Source of the DNA: Streptomyces sp. CB02058
GTDB taxonomy: Bacteria; Actinomycetota; Actinomycetes; Streptomycetales; Streptomycetaceae
Assembly (NCBI RefSeq): GCF_001905505.1
Contig: NZ_LIPG01000010.1
Coordinates: 1 to 64,000 of the forward strand
Length of the DNA: 64,000 bases
Reading direction: 5' to 3'
A program made the translations under genes and the position numbers. Positions within the stretch are counted from its first letter, which is position 1, and each line of letters starts with the position of its first letter. This document shows positions 29,101 through 35,726 of this stretch, piece after piece. The notes beneath the pieces were generated by a model. The model made no database searches, was not told where the DNA came from, and worked only from the letters and a program-made list of their open reading frames with translations.

Positions 29101-29459
29101 CAGAAAACTACAGCGTTGCTGTGCCGGGGCCGATGGGGCGACCCGGACCCCCGAGGGTCCCGCAGCACGTGGACGATACACTCAAGCACGTCGACCAGCA
29201 TGGTCATGCGCCCCGTTCACATGGACTGCCACGTTGGCAGGGCAAGAACCGCCCCTACGCGAACGATGGTCGACAAAACGGCCAGATATTGCCTCAGACG
29301 GTGAATGTGAACGGGGCAACCGTCAGCGTCCGATATACGGAGTATGACGTGCACGCCTTCACGGGCGCCAATCGCGGCATGGAACGACTGGTAACCGGCA
29401 ACGATGGGTCAGCGTGGTATACATCTGATCACTACACATCATTTAGGCGACTAAGGTGA
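23175..29459 (+). CDS. RHS-repeat polymorphic toxin with RNase Sa/barnase-type tip
   Basis: About 2094 aa. The start is ATG 23175 with GGGGAG 8 nt before it (an upstream TTG at 23148 lacks a site). The N-terminus is basic then hydrophobic (LIAVALTAFLFVGLLSG, cleavage near VAAAA). Many YD/RHS repeats follow (YDPAGNLTGQKTT, YDKTGNRTTQTEH, YDQAGNTIKRTIG) up to the RHS core motif GAREYDPALGRFLSVDPI and NAYSYAHNNPLTLSDPDGLC. After it the tip carries an RNase Sa-like domain: Glu2056 in YTEYDV, Arg2067 and Arg2071 in NRGMER, His2086 in SDHYTSF, with spacings close to RNase Sa E54/R65/R69/H85. It should cut RNA in competitors. A barstar gene follows 4 nt later. Confidence 0.93.
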   Translation: MSWGGGVGVGRVKRRVRLIAVALTAFLFVGLLSGPVAAAAELSLRKLAKPDPVPTAKVEKREAGKPDQAGRHPWAKPKVTWPKADTASSALPEAGNPVKAGSLPVQLKRSPGKSAKATKAKSSGPQSVQVQILDRKTTESLGVEGVALALRPATGTKGTVNVKIDYSGFRNAYGGDWASRLTLRALPACTLTDPGKKGCTAGAALTTKNDTKAGSLTAEVPLPAAVSAPGASAGADPVAPAGASHEVAANTVLLAATAQDAGPSGNFGATSLAPSASWAAGGSNGSFSWTYPIGTPDVAGSLTPDLQLGYSSQAVDGRTAATNNQANSIGDGWSMEPGYIERQYISCSEDTKNSNTTAKVGDLCWKKDNAVINLGGQSNTLIKDTTSGTWHLESDDGTKIVKLTNTVLANGDDNGEYWRVTTPDGTRYYFGYNRPQGWAAGKDDTNSTWTVPVYGNQTDEPCHATEFKDSWCQQAWRWNLDAVIDPHGDAMTYYWDKETNYYGRNVNPSTGASTATPYIRGGSLKRIEYGLPSSNFYAQPAAKVDFTTAERCLSDCTTFDTAHAKNWPDVPFDRYCASGTECKDRYSPSFWSRKRLTKIDTSVLVGTAYKPVDTWAFTHQFPATGDGSAPALWLASITRTGHGGTGDITLPAVTFKGLTLPNRVEGATTGGDPDPVPPLWRYRVYGINTETGGTIGVTYSAADCKAGDVPTPTSNTRRCYPVKWSPPDAPAANYEPYLDWFHTYVVTQVLETDNTGGAPAKESNYTYLDGMGWAKSKDDEFTDAKHLTYGDRKGYGRVQVRTGTTPDQPTLEEYRYFRGIDGAAVKDHEGVAVTDREAFAGMTRELAVYNGDGGKLESTTSYEPWRSAATATETRTEELPTRYAYATGSKSEQTRTAVGSGWRTIRTERTHDEFGQVLTESFLGDTAETGDEECTTTTYARNTASNILDLVSETRTVAKACGTTPSLPADLISTARHFYDGATSLTTAPVKGDETRLDEQDAEGTGYLTIATRTYDTHGRVTASTDAAKNTTTTAYTPATFQAPITTTVTNALKHVSTTTHDPVRGVVTAAVDANGKRTDAVHDGLGRVLKVWQPGWAKADHADKPSAEYAYTISRTAANAVETRTLKQNGDYRTAYTLYDGLLRERQTQAPATGTTNRIMTETHYDTRGWASQAYSAYYATGEPSAKLESAAVNTIPAATQNLYDGMGRITDALSLTFGDEKWRTKTLYEGDRTTIIPPKGGTATTTVTDARGRTSELLEYTDAARTASQKTTYTYGKYDEPTAVTDPSGNTWTYTFNNRGQKTRSDDPDQGTVTTTYDVLGRPVTETDDRDITLTTVYDALGRKTDTKQGDTVLAKWTYDTLAKGQLTSSTRYVDGAAYTTATDAINDRYQPTSTTSTVPSQAGGLAGTYTWTYDYNEETGARLWTRNPAVGNVPAELVATNYNSDDQPYRTSGQLGALVGNTQYDVFSRPDRIEFGATLGKKAYRSQVYDEHTGQVIQQTTDRDLAPKRVDDTQYTYDPAGNLTGQKTTSGQDEQQSVDTQCFTNDPLGRLTEAWTAKTDCTTAPTASTVGGPDAYWHTYGYDKTGNRTTQTEHATTTGSTDATTTYTHPTPGASLPHAVQQATIAGGPDNGRTSTFKYDQAGNTIKRTIGTTTQDLTWDSEGHLASLTQAGKTTSYTYDADGNRIIAKNADGSSTLTLPNGDELTLAANGTKAGTRYYTHNGETIAVRTGGTISYLISDHQGTAMTAITAGTLALTRRKQLPFGQLRTEQSTTFGTRGYVGGTNDTTGLTHLGAREYDPALGRFLSVDPIIDISQPAQMNAYSYAHNNPLTLSDPDGLCPADLCGNGYPIGGTGTSKSNPTRYVKNASTGTRFELGSYISRSGKSVVTFPNRATRAQAQAQRRAQDAIDAARKARQRQEARARAILSVIDAENAEMNEGIYAKAKRGDWKGALKLLVTGPECHQPSTPYICAENYSVAVPGPMGRPGPPRVPQHVDDTLKHVDQHGHAPRSHGLPRWQGKNRPYANDGRQNGQILPQTVNVNGATVSVRYTEYDVHAFTGANRGMERLVTGNDGSAWYTSDHYTSFRRLR

Positions 29460-29463
29460 ATTA

Positions 29464-29886
29464 ATGAAGTGCGACTGGTGGACCGACTTGCCCCCCTGGG
29501 TGCATGGCGTATCGAAATCGAAGGCAATCGAAGTCATCGAAAGGTCACCTTCTTCGATCGTGATTTTTCGGCTACAGGGATCAGGTATGAGGGATACTCA
29601 TGACCTCTTCCTCGAGTTCAAGCGAAAAATGTCCTTCCCGGGGTATTTTGGGCACAATTGGCCTGCGCTGGAGGACTGCCTGTTCGATATGACATGGCTA
29701 CCCTCTCCTGGTGGGTATCTATTGCTGATCGACGATTGGTCTCTGGTGCTCAGCGAATCGAAGGATGAGATCCCTGTGCTCTTGAGAATTCTCGAAGACG
29801 CTGGGTCCTCCTGGTCTCAGTACCCTGAAGCCGGCGTGCCATTCAATACCCTCCTCGTCAGGGAGGATGAGGAGGGGGACGTATAG
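29464..29886 (+). CDS. Barstar-family immunity protein
   Basis: 140 aa. The core FPGYFGHNWPALEDCLFDMT matches the barstar inhibitor helix (YYGENLDALWDCL in barstar). Asn33, Asp39 and Cys40 equivalents are kept, while Asp35 is Pro here. LLLIDDW forms the next strand. Barstar blocks barnase/RNase Sa-type ribonucleases by covering the active site, so it fits the upstream toxin tip and would protect the producer. The start is 4 nt after the toxin stop. The gene has lower GC than the RHS body, usual for swapped toxin-tip/immunity cassettes. Confidence 0.9.
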   Translation: MKCDWWTDLPPWVHGVSKSKAIEVIERSPSSIVIFRLQGSGMRDTHDLFLEFKRKMSFPGYFGHNWPALEDCLFDMTWLPSPGGYLLLIDDWSLVLSESKDEIPVLLRILEDAGSSWSQYPEAGVPFNTLLVREDEEGDV

Positions 29887-30215
29887 CGACAGCGCACACG
29901 TCCACGCGGGCCCACCTCCCGATCCCCAAATTCCTTCAAGTCCAGTCTTGGCAGAGGGGCCTTGGGTGTGACGTGGAGCGGACGATTTGCAGCGGCTAAC
30001 ATGGTGACGTTGTCGATTGTGTTAGCCGTTGCCAAAGGGGTAGAGCCAGCGGTTTCCGCGCGAGCCGAGGACGCCAGCTCCGAGGGCCCGTAGGGGGTGG
30101 CTTCGGGGTACCGGCCGTGACTCCAGGGCTGGCCATGGGTCTGGGTATTCGGATTCTGAAGCACCGCACTACCGGAACTCCCCGAACTCGCAGGAGGAGG
30201 CGGGGGATCTCCGGC
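29887..30215. other. Intergenic region between barstar gene and Tn7-like module
   Basis: No gene. It contains the head-to-head TGTTAGCC motif pair (29986-30035), a candidate terminus of the transposon. Confidence 0.4.
29986..30035. repeat. Head-to-head 16-bp motif pair (candidate transposon terminus)
   Basis: TGTTAGCCGTTGCCAA at 30020-30035 and its 14/16 match in inverse orientation at 29986-30001, separated by 18 nt. TGT/ACA at the tips is typical of Tn7/Mu-type ends. An operator for a dimeric repressor is the alternative. Confidence 0.4.
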
Positions 30216-31346
30216 TCAGTGTCCGCCGCCGATGTGAATGGCGTCGAGTTCGGTGCGGGTGATGTTCTCGGTGCCGGTCAGGATGGCGAGGGTGGCTGCC
30301 TGGCAGATCAGCTGGGACAGGGCGAGGAAGTATCCGCCGGTGCGGTTGTGGAGGTACTCGTGGTGCTCGGTCAGGGCATGCTTGTTCAGGTTGTGCAGGC
30401 TGAGGTGCTTCTCGTACCCGGCCAGGACTTGCAGCCATGAGTCTTTGTCCTGGGCGTTGAACGGGATCGGGTCGAGCCAGGTGATGGGCAGCAAGGAATG
30501 GGCCTGGTCCTGCTGCTGCGTGTCTTGCTGGCCGGGGCTGTGGGCGGCACGGCGTGTGAGGTGCCTCTGGATGGCGACTTCGTGCCGGTCGGCGATCGCG
30601 CGGGCTTCATAGACGATGTCGCTGGCGCCGGTACCGCAGAAGATGGTGGTGATCCCGAGCCGGTTGCGCAGGTAGTCGAAGTAGTGCAGGACCGGGGCGA
30701 GCTGGTGGGGCAGGACGCGCTGGATGTCGTCGACGAGCAGCAGCCGCGTGAGGGCGTTCTCCAGGACGTAGTTGACCGGCACTGACAAGTCGGGATAGCT
30801 GCGCCAGCGCAGGAGATCGTTCTCGTTGAGGGGCTCGGGGTTGAGGCCGAGGAAGCAGGCGATCTCCCACACCCAGTTGACCTTGCTGTCGGTATCGGCC
30901 GGCGCCAGGATGTGGACGACCGGGATGTGCGCGCCCAGCTCGCCTCCGCCGCGGTCCTCGATGTCGCGCTGGACCGTGCGGCCGATAGCCCGTAGCAGCA
31001 GGGACTTGCCTGTGCCGCTCATTCCGTCGATCACCCGGTCCAGGATTCCCTCCCGGCGCTCACTGTTCACCATCACGGCTCTGAACGACGCCAGCAAGAC
31101 CTCGTCGTACCCCTGGTGGGACACCAGCTTCAGGTGTGCGTGGTAGGCCAGGCGGGGGTCGCTGAGGCGTTCGTCCTCCGTCGGTAGCGGGGGGTGGTCG
31201 GCCAGGTCGGGCTGGGCGATGTCTTCGCGCGTGAAGCTGTTCCACCCTTGGCGGCGGTAGATCCATTCCGGGCGCATCGGCGCCAGTTGAGCCCGCTGCA
31301 GCGCCCGTTCCTCCTGCTGCTTCTGGAGCGCCGTGGTCGCCTTCAC
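30216..31346 (-). CDS. tniB: TniB/TnsC-family transposition AAA+ ATPase
   Basis: 376 aa. Walker A GMSGTGKS (108-115), Walker B RLLLVDDIQ (201-209) and an N-terminal MRPEWIYRRQGWNSF-type tail fit the ATP-dependent target regulators TnsC/TniB. These bridge the target selector (TniQ) and the transposase (TnsB/TniA). The gene overlaps the end of the DDE transposase gene by 4 nt (ATGA), so it is translated with it. It is the last gene of the transposition operon, 186 nt from the candidate transposon end. Confidence 0.88.
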   Translation of the reverse strand: MKATTALQKQQEERALQRAQLAPMRPEWIYRRQGWNSFTREDIAQPDLADHPPLPTEDERLSDPRLAYHAHLKLVSHQGYDEVLLASFRAVMVNSERREGILDRVIDGMSGTGKSLLLRAIGRTVQRDIEDRGGGELGAHIPVVHILAPADTDSKVNWVWEIACFLGLNPEPLNENDLLRWRSYPDLSVPVNYVLENALTRLLLVDDIQRVLPHQLAPVLHYFDYLRNRLGITTIFCGTGASDIVYEARAIADRHEVAIQRHLTRRAAHSPGQQDTQQQDQAHSLLPITWLDPIPFNAQDKDSWLQVLAGYEKHLSLHNLNKHALTEHHEYLHNRTGGYFLALSQLICQAATLAILTGTENITRTELDAIHIGGGH

Positions 31347-33652
31347 ATCTCTCCTTCAACGGCTTCGGTGCTTCCTGGCAGGCCCAGGTCGAATGCGGGG
31401 TGGTCTGGGGCCTCATCGAGGTCGTCGTCAGGCGCGGTGTCCGCGAACAGGGCAGCCAGCCCGTTCCGGTCAGAGGGCGTGGAGACGGCGCCAGCCGGCG
31501 CGGCGGTCGGTCGCGCCGGGATCGGCAGGGATTCGTAGGGAGTGATGGAGTCCAGGTCGATCTCGCCGATGCCGGCGTACGGGTCGGCCGCAGGCTCGTT
31601 GACGTCCAGCTCGGGGCCCTGGAAGGGGATCCAGGGCCCGGTGCGGGTATGGCGCGGGGGAGCGGTGCGGGTACGGCGGCGGCGTTCCTTCACGGCGAGG
31701 GCGATAGCGGCCTGGTGCTCCTTGCGGCCGCCATCAGCCAGGACCACAGCGGTGGCCTCCTCCCAGTGATCCACCGTCCAGTGGACGTCGGTGAGCAGCC
31801 GCCGGTGGACGAAGTCCGCCTTGATCCACCGTCCCTGGCCGCGGTGGTCGTACAGCCAGGCAACATCAGGCCGGTAGGGGTTGAAGCGCGCTTCCCACCG
31901 TCCGCCCTTGCCCGGTCCTGCCAGCCCGGAGTGCAGCCCGGCCATGAGCCGCAGCTCACCCGCCTCGTTCTGGTAGGTGCGGTTTTCGATGTCGAAACCC
32001 TTGTCGGTGACCGTCACCCAGGCCGGCAGCAGCAGCTGACGGTTGTCCTGCGGTGACAGAGGCCTGGGCCGGTATCCGGCCCCGGGTACCAGCGCCGCGT
32101 ACATCTCGTTCGGGGACAGCGTCAGGCCCGGCAGCTCCGGGTGCTGCAGTCCCTCGTGGGGCAGCTGCTGATGGTCCAAGGCCACCCACTCCTGCGCCAT
32201 GTGCTGCACCTCATTGATGGTCCACAGCGGCTGGCGCTCGATGCCCCGCCCGCGCAGCGCGTGACTGCGGCCCGTCCAGCCGGCGACGTGCTGGCTGAAG
32301 GAATCGGCGAACGAGGAGAAGACGCGCTCGACGATCGGCTTGTCGTCGGGCTCCTCCTTGCGCGCATAGAGGAGGGTGATGCCGAGGAAGTTGCAGACGT
32401 CTTCGAAGTGCTGGCTCAGATAGGTACTGCCCTGGTCGATGATGATCGTCCTCGGATGGATCACCGGACGAGCCGCAGCGGCCTCGGCGAAGCGAGGGTC
32501 CGCCTCACGCAGCTTGATGAACGGAAGCGCCGAGGCACTGGCCGCGGTCAGCGGGTCCCAGCCGGGCAGCGTCGGCATGGGCGCATACGCCTGGGCGAGC
32601 AGGAGGACCAGGTCGAACGATCGTGTCGCCCGGCCGCCGACCCGCTGCCCTGGCCGCCCCTCGCCCGTGACGCAGGGGACGATCATCAGCGCGACGATGC
32701 TGCGGGTCGCGACATCGATCAGGATCGTCATCTCCGCCGACACGACCTCCCCGCCGTCACCCAGGACCTTGATCCGCAGCGGAGTGGTGTCGATCTGCAT
32801 GATCTGCCCGGGCCGCACCGCGTATGACGGGGTGTAGGGCTTCTTGGGCTTACTTGCCTGGGAGGCCCGCTGCCGGGTCGTGCCGAGCAGGATGGCCGAC
32901 AGGCCGAGCTCGTGCATCCGCTTGTAGAACGTCGAGCGTGGCAGCCGCAGCCGCTTCGCCTCCTGCGGATCCTTGAGCTCTTTCGCGTACCGGGTCTCGA
33001 CGCGTTCCTCGACCAGATCGAATGCCCGCCCGATCCTCCCGCCCGACTGGCGCGCAAGGATCGCGGTCACCTCCTGCATGATTTCGAGCAGACGCGGGTC
33101 GGTCCTCCCTCCCGGCGAGGGCGCCCGCCCCTTGCGTCCATCGATGATGAGGACCAGGGGGTTCTCATCCGCCTGCTTCCACCGGCGCCGCTTGTCGTCC
33201 AGCGTGCGCCAGCTGATGCTGATGTCCAGCTCGTCGAGCTCGGCAGCCTTGCGTTTCAGCCGCTGTTCCATCGTGGTGGCCGCCGGGTCGTAACCTGCCC
33301 GTGGAACGCGCCGGCCGGGACGGATTCCGGTCTCGACCTCCTTCATGTGCCGGTGCCACATCAGTGCCCGCTTGCGGTCCTCCTTGTCGACGACCAGCAG
33401 CAGTCTTCCCAGGGGAGGCAGCTTGGTCCGCTCGACGGCCTCACCTGCCTCGTCCAAGACGGCGAAGTCTGCCGACCCCGCCATCTCCCCGTACGAGGCC
33501 TCCACCAGCGCAGCAGGCTCCGACAGAGGCTGGAGTGTGACATGAGGACCGGCGAAGGCAATCACACGGAACTCCCGCCCTTGCCAGCGCACCCGGTCTT
33601 CGAGGCTGACCCGGTCGCTCTCGAACCAGCCCCACAACTTCCGCTGAGTCAT
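31343..33652 (-). CDS. tniA: TnsB/TniA-type DDE transposase
   Basis: 769 aa from the Met at 33652. The order is that of Mu/Tn7-type transposases: N-terminal helix-turn-helix regions including LRLPRSTFYKRMHELG, the catalytic core with D288 (MQIDTTPL), D406 (IIIDQGSTYLS) and E442 (KPIVERVF), a D-D-35-E spacing, then the Mu C-terminal beta-barrel (residues about 555-640) and a disordered acidic tail that probably binds the ATPase. It joins transposon 3' ends to target DNA. The start is 8 nt after the TnsA-like stop; the TniB gene overlaps its 3' end by 4 nt. Confidence 0.9.
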   Translation of the reverse strand: MTQRKLWGWFESDRVSLEDRVRWQGREFRVIAFAGPHVTLQPLSEPAALVEASYGEMAGSADFAVLDEAGEAVERTKLPPLGRLLLVVDKEDRKRALMWHRHMKEVETGIRPGRRVPRAGYDPAATTMEQRLKRKAAELDELDISISWRTLDDKRRRWKQADENPLVLIIDGRKGRAPSPGGRTDPRLLEIMQEVTAILARQSGGRIGRAFDLVEERVETRYAKELKDPQEAKRLRLPRSTFYKRMHELGLSAILLGTTRQRASQASKPKKPYTPSYAVRPGQIMQIDTTPLRIKVLGDGGEVVSAEMTILIDVATRSIVALMIVPCVTGEGRPGQRVGGRATRSFDLVLLLAQAYAPMPTLPGWDPLTAASASALPFIKLREADPRFAEAAAARPVIHPRTIIIDQGSTYLSQHFEDVCNFLGITLLYARKEEPDDKPIVERVFSSFADSFSQHVAGWTGRSHALRGRGIERQPLWTINEVQHMAQEWVALDHQQLPHEGLQHPELPGLTLSPNEMYAALVPGAGYRPRPLSPQDNRQLLLPAWVTVTDKGFDIENRTYQNEAGELRLMAGLHSGLAGPGKGGRWEARFNPYRPDVAWLYDHRGQGRWIKADFVHRRLLTDVHWTVDHWEEATAVVLADGGRKEHQAAIALAVKERRRRTRTAPPRHTRTGPWIPFQGPELDVNEPAADPYAGIGEIDLDSITPYESLPIPARPTAAPAGAVSTPSDRNGLAALFADTAPDDDLDEAPDHPAFDLGLPGSTEAVEGEM

Positions 33653-33660
33653 GCCGCCCC

Positions 33661-34374
33661 CTACGCCGTCCACACCAGCGGGCCCCGAGGCAGCGGCTGC
33701 TCCCAGTCGAATAGCAGCCGCCGCTGCCACATCAGCCCATACACAAGATCAACAGCGGTCAGTTCCGGGACCCCGCTCGCACCGGCACCCTCGAACAGAG
33801 GCCGTTTGCGGCGAAAAGCATCAAGGACGGCCTGTTCCTGCTTCGGGTCCACCCCGTCCGCGAAGCGGTAGTCCGCCAGCCGCATCAGGTTCTCCAGCTG
33901 CGTACCCTCCAGGACGGACCGCATCTGAACCTGCCAGCCCGCAGCATGTGCGACCTCATTGAGCGCTGCCAGACGCTCCTGCCAACGCGGCCCGAACCCG
34001 CGCGGCGGCTGCACGACCACGACACACCGAGAACCGTCCCGCATCCTCGCAACGAAGTCCGGCCGCCACCGGTACTTGGCGCGCCCTGACTGCCAGTGCA
34101 GCTCTACCGGCTCCCCGCTGAAGCGGATCACCTCGGGGTCGAAGTCCAACTCCACTGCCACCCGCAGTCGACGCAATGATCCGCATACCACCTTCGACCG
34201 CGACGACGACGGCCACGCCGTGATCTTCCCCTGCCGCCCGTGATACGCCACCGGATCCGTGGGCGGCTGCCTTTCCTCGAGTGCCACACCCGCCAGAGCT
34301 GCAGCCGACGATGCGGTCAGTTCACCCCACTCATCAAGGTGCCAGCCGCTCACATTCCGCATGCCCCTATTCAC
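33661..34374 (-). CDS. TnsA-like endonuclease subunit, catalytic residues altered
   Basis: 237 aa. The fold pattern of TnsA is present: SLRRLRVAVELDFDPEVIRF, GEPVELHWQSGRAKY, RWRPDFVARMRDGSRCVVVV, then a helical second half. In active TnsA the line before DFDP carries a catalytic Glu in an (F/Y)ES-type motif and the strand after PDF carries Lys. Here these read VCGS (Glu to Gly) and VVVVQPP (Lys to Gln); the Asp of PDF remains. So 5'-strand cleavage may be lost and the protein may serve a structural role. Position and orientation (directly before the DDE gene) match heteromeric Tn7-like systems. Confidence 0.7.
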   Translation of the reverse strand: MNRGMRNVSGWHLDEWGELTASSAAALAGVALEERQPPTDPVAYHGRQGKITAWPSSSRSKVVCGSLRRLRVAVELDFDPEVIRFSGEPVELHWQSGRAKYRWRPDFVARMRDGSRCVVVVQPPRGFGPRWQERLAALNEVAHAAGWQVQMRSVLEGTQLENLMRLADYRFADGVDPKQEQAVLDAFRRKRPLFEGAGASGVPELTAVDLVYGLMWQRRLLFDWEQPLPRGPLVWTA

Positions 34375-34519
34375 CCCGCCTGCTTCGCATGACCATCACG
34401 CGTGCTGTATCCGAGCCCTGTCTCACCCCATGCGACCGCGCACGCTTCCCCACGAGCCGTGACGGCCCGGCCCAAGACCGGAGAGGGGGGAGCACTTGTA
34501 GCTGGCTGCCAAGGCCACG

Positions 34520-35605
34520 TCAGGACAAGCACGAGCGCTGCTCCACAGACCCTGTCGGCGAGGCGAGCCGATCGTGCCCCGGCGCAAGCGGCAACCCTCC
34601 CCGCCCGGGCCTGGCGGCCGGTGGTGCTTCCGTGCCTGCCGGCGTCCTGTGCCGGTGCAGCCAGTCCAGCAGCGGGTCTCTGCCCGCCTGGACGTCCAGC
34701 TCCCACGACTCCATCAGCGCCTCGACCTGGCCAAGCCACCGGGACCGAGCATCGGTGTCGCGGACGTCCGACTGCTCGAACTCGGCCATCAGCTGCGCGA
34801 GTCGTGCCGCCTCCGGATAGACCACCAACGGCATCACCCGGCTGCTGCGGTCCTCCAGCCCGCACGCCCACGCCCGGTGGACCCAGCGCAGCACCATAGG
34901 CATCGACCGCCACCAGCCCGCCGCCACCTGGAAGGCGTCGGCGAACAGTTCCTCGCCCGCCCGGCCGAACTGTTTCTGCAGCCGGGCACGTTCCAGATGC
35001 GCGGTGACGACCTCGGGAAGCTCCTTCAGAGACAGTCCGTCGAGCGGCTCGGTCCGTGAGTCATCGCACCAACGCCAGTGCCTGGCACACACCCGCCAGC
35101 TGTCCGACGCCAGCCACCAAGCCGGTTCCCTCACCCCGCGGACCTCAGCGCATCTCGTGCAGTAGCGCACGAGACACCCTTCGGACGGCTGCCACGGCCA
35201 CTTCCACACCGCCTCCCCGTCACCCCGCAGCCGGGAATGCGGAGCCAGGCCAGGCAGTGCCCGCTGCAACACGGCCACCGGTTCGCCGGCTAGCACGGCC
35301 AGATACTCAAGCCCCGGCCCGTTGACATACATCTCCGTGCACTGCGGGTACCTCTCCACACGCGCCACATCGCCCGACGACGATCCCGTGCCCTGGCCCA
35401 CACGGGCAAGGAAATCCGCAAGACGCAGTCCGTTGGCATGAGCCAGCCGGTTCACGAACGACCCCGTCGACTCGCCAGGCAGAGGCCGAACCAGAAGCGG
35501 AAGAGGCTGACGCGGACCGTAAAGCCCCGGCACCTGCAGCACCATGACGTTCCCTCTCCGAAGCACCCGTACGCCTGCCTGCGTCCTATCGTCGCCAGCC
35601 GACAT
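34520..35605 (-). CDS. tniQ: TniQ-family target-selection protein
   Basis: 361 aa. The TniQ N-terminal signature LLVRPLPGESTGSFVNRLAH is at residues 37-56. A zinc-binding cluster follows (C144, C149-x2-C152, then C173-x2-H176), as in TniQ/TnsD. The C-terminal half has helical DNA-binding character. TniQ/TnsD proteins bring the transposase to a target site. Placed first in the operon, 145 nt upstream of the TnsA-like gene and divergent from a helicase gene across about 120 nt that contain a near-palindrome at 35614. Confidence 0.85.
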   Translation of the reverse strand: MSAGDDRTQAGVRVLRRGNVMVLQVPGLYGPRQPLPLLVRPLPGESTGSFVNRLAHANGLRLADFLARVGQGTGSSSGDVARVERYPQCTEMYVNGPGLEYLAVLAGEPVAVLQRALPGLAPHSRLRGDGEAVWKWPWQPSEGCLVRYCTRCAEVRGVREPAWWLASDSWRVCARHWRWCDDSRTEPLDGLSLKELPEVVTAHLERARLQKQFGRAGEELFADAFQVAAGWWRSMPMVLRWVHRAWACGLEDRSSRVMPLVVYPEAARLAQLMAEFEQSDVRDTDARSRWLGQVEALMESWELDVQAGRDPLLDWLHRHRTPAGTEAPPAARPGRGGLPLAPGHDRLASPTGSVEQRSCLS

Positions 35606-35613
35606 ACAGGACG

Positions 35614-35629
35614 GTCAAGGGCCCTTAAC
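35614..35629. promoter_or_regulatory. Near-palindrome between tniQ and helicase gene
   Basis: GTCAAGGGCCCTTAAC: 14 of 16 bases are palindromic, lying 9 nt outside the tniQ start in a 121-nt divergent spacer. It is a possible shared operator. Confidence 0.35.
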
Positions 35630-35726
35630 TCCTTCGGGTGAACCCCGCGGCAACACCGCGACACCCCCCACGACATGGGTCTGAACCTTGATCCGTACCA
35701 GCACGATCCGCTGCCAGGAGGGCGCC

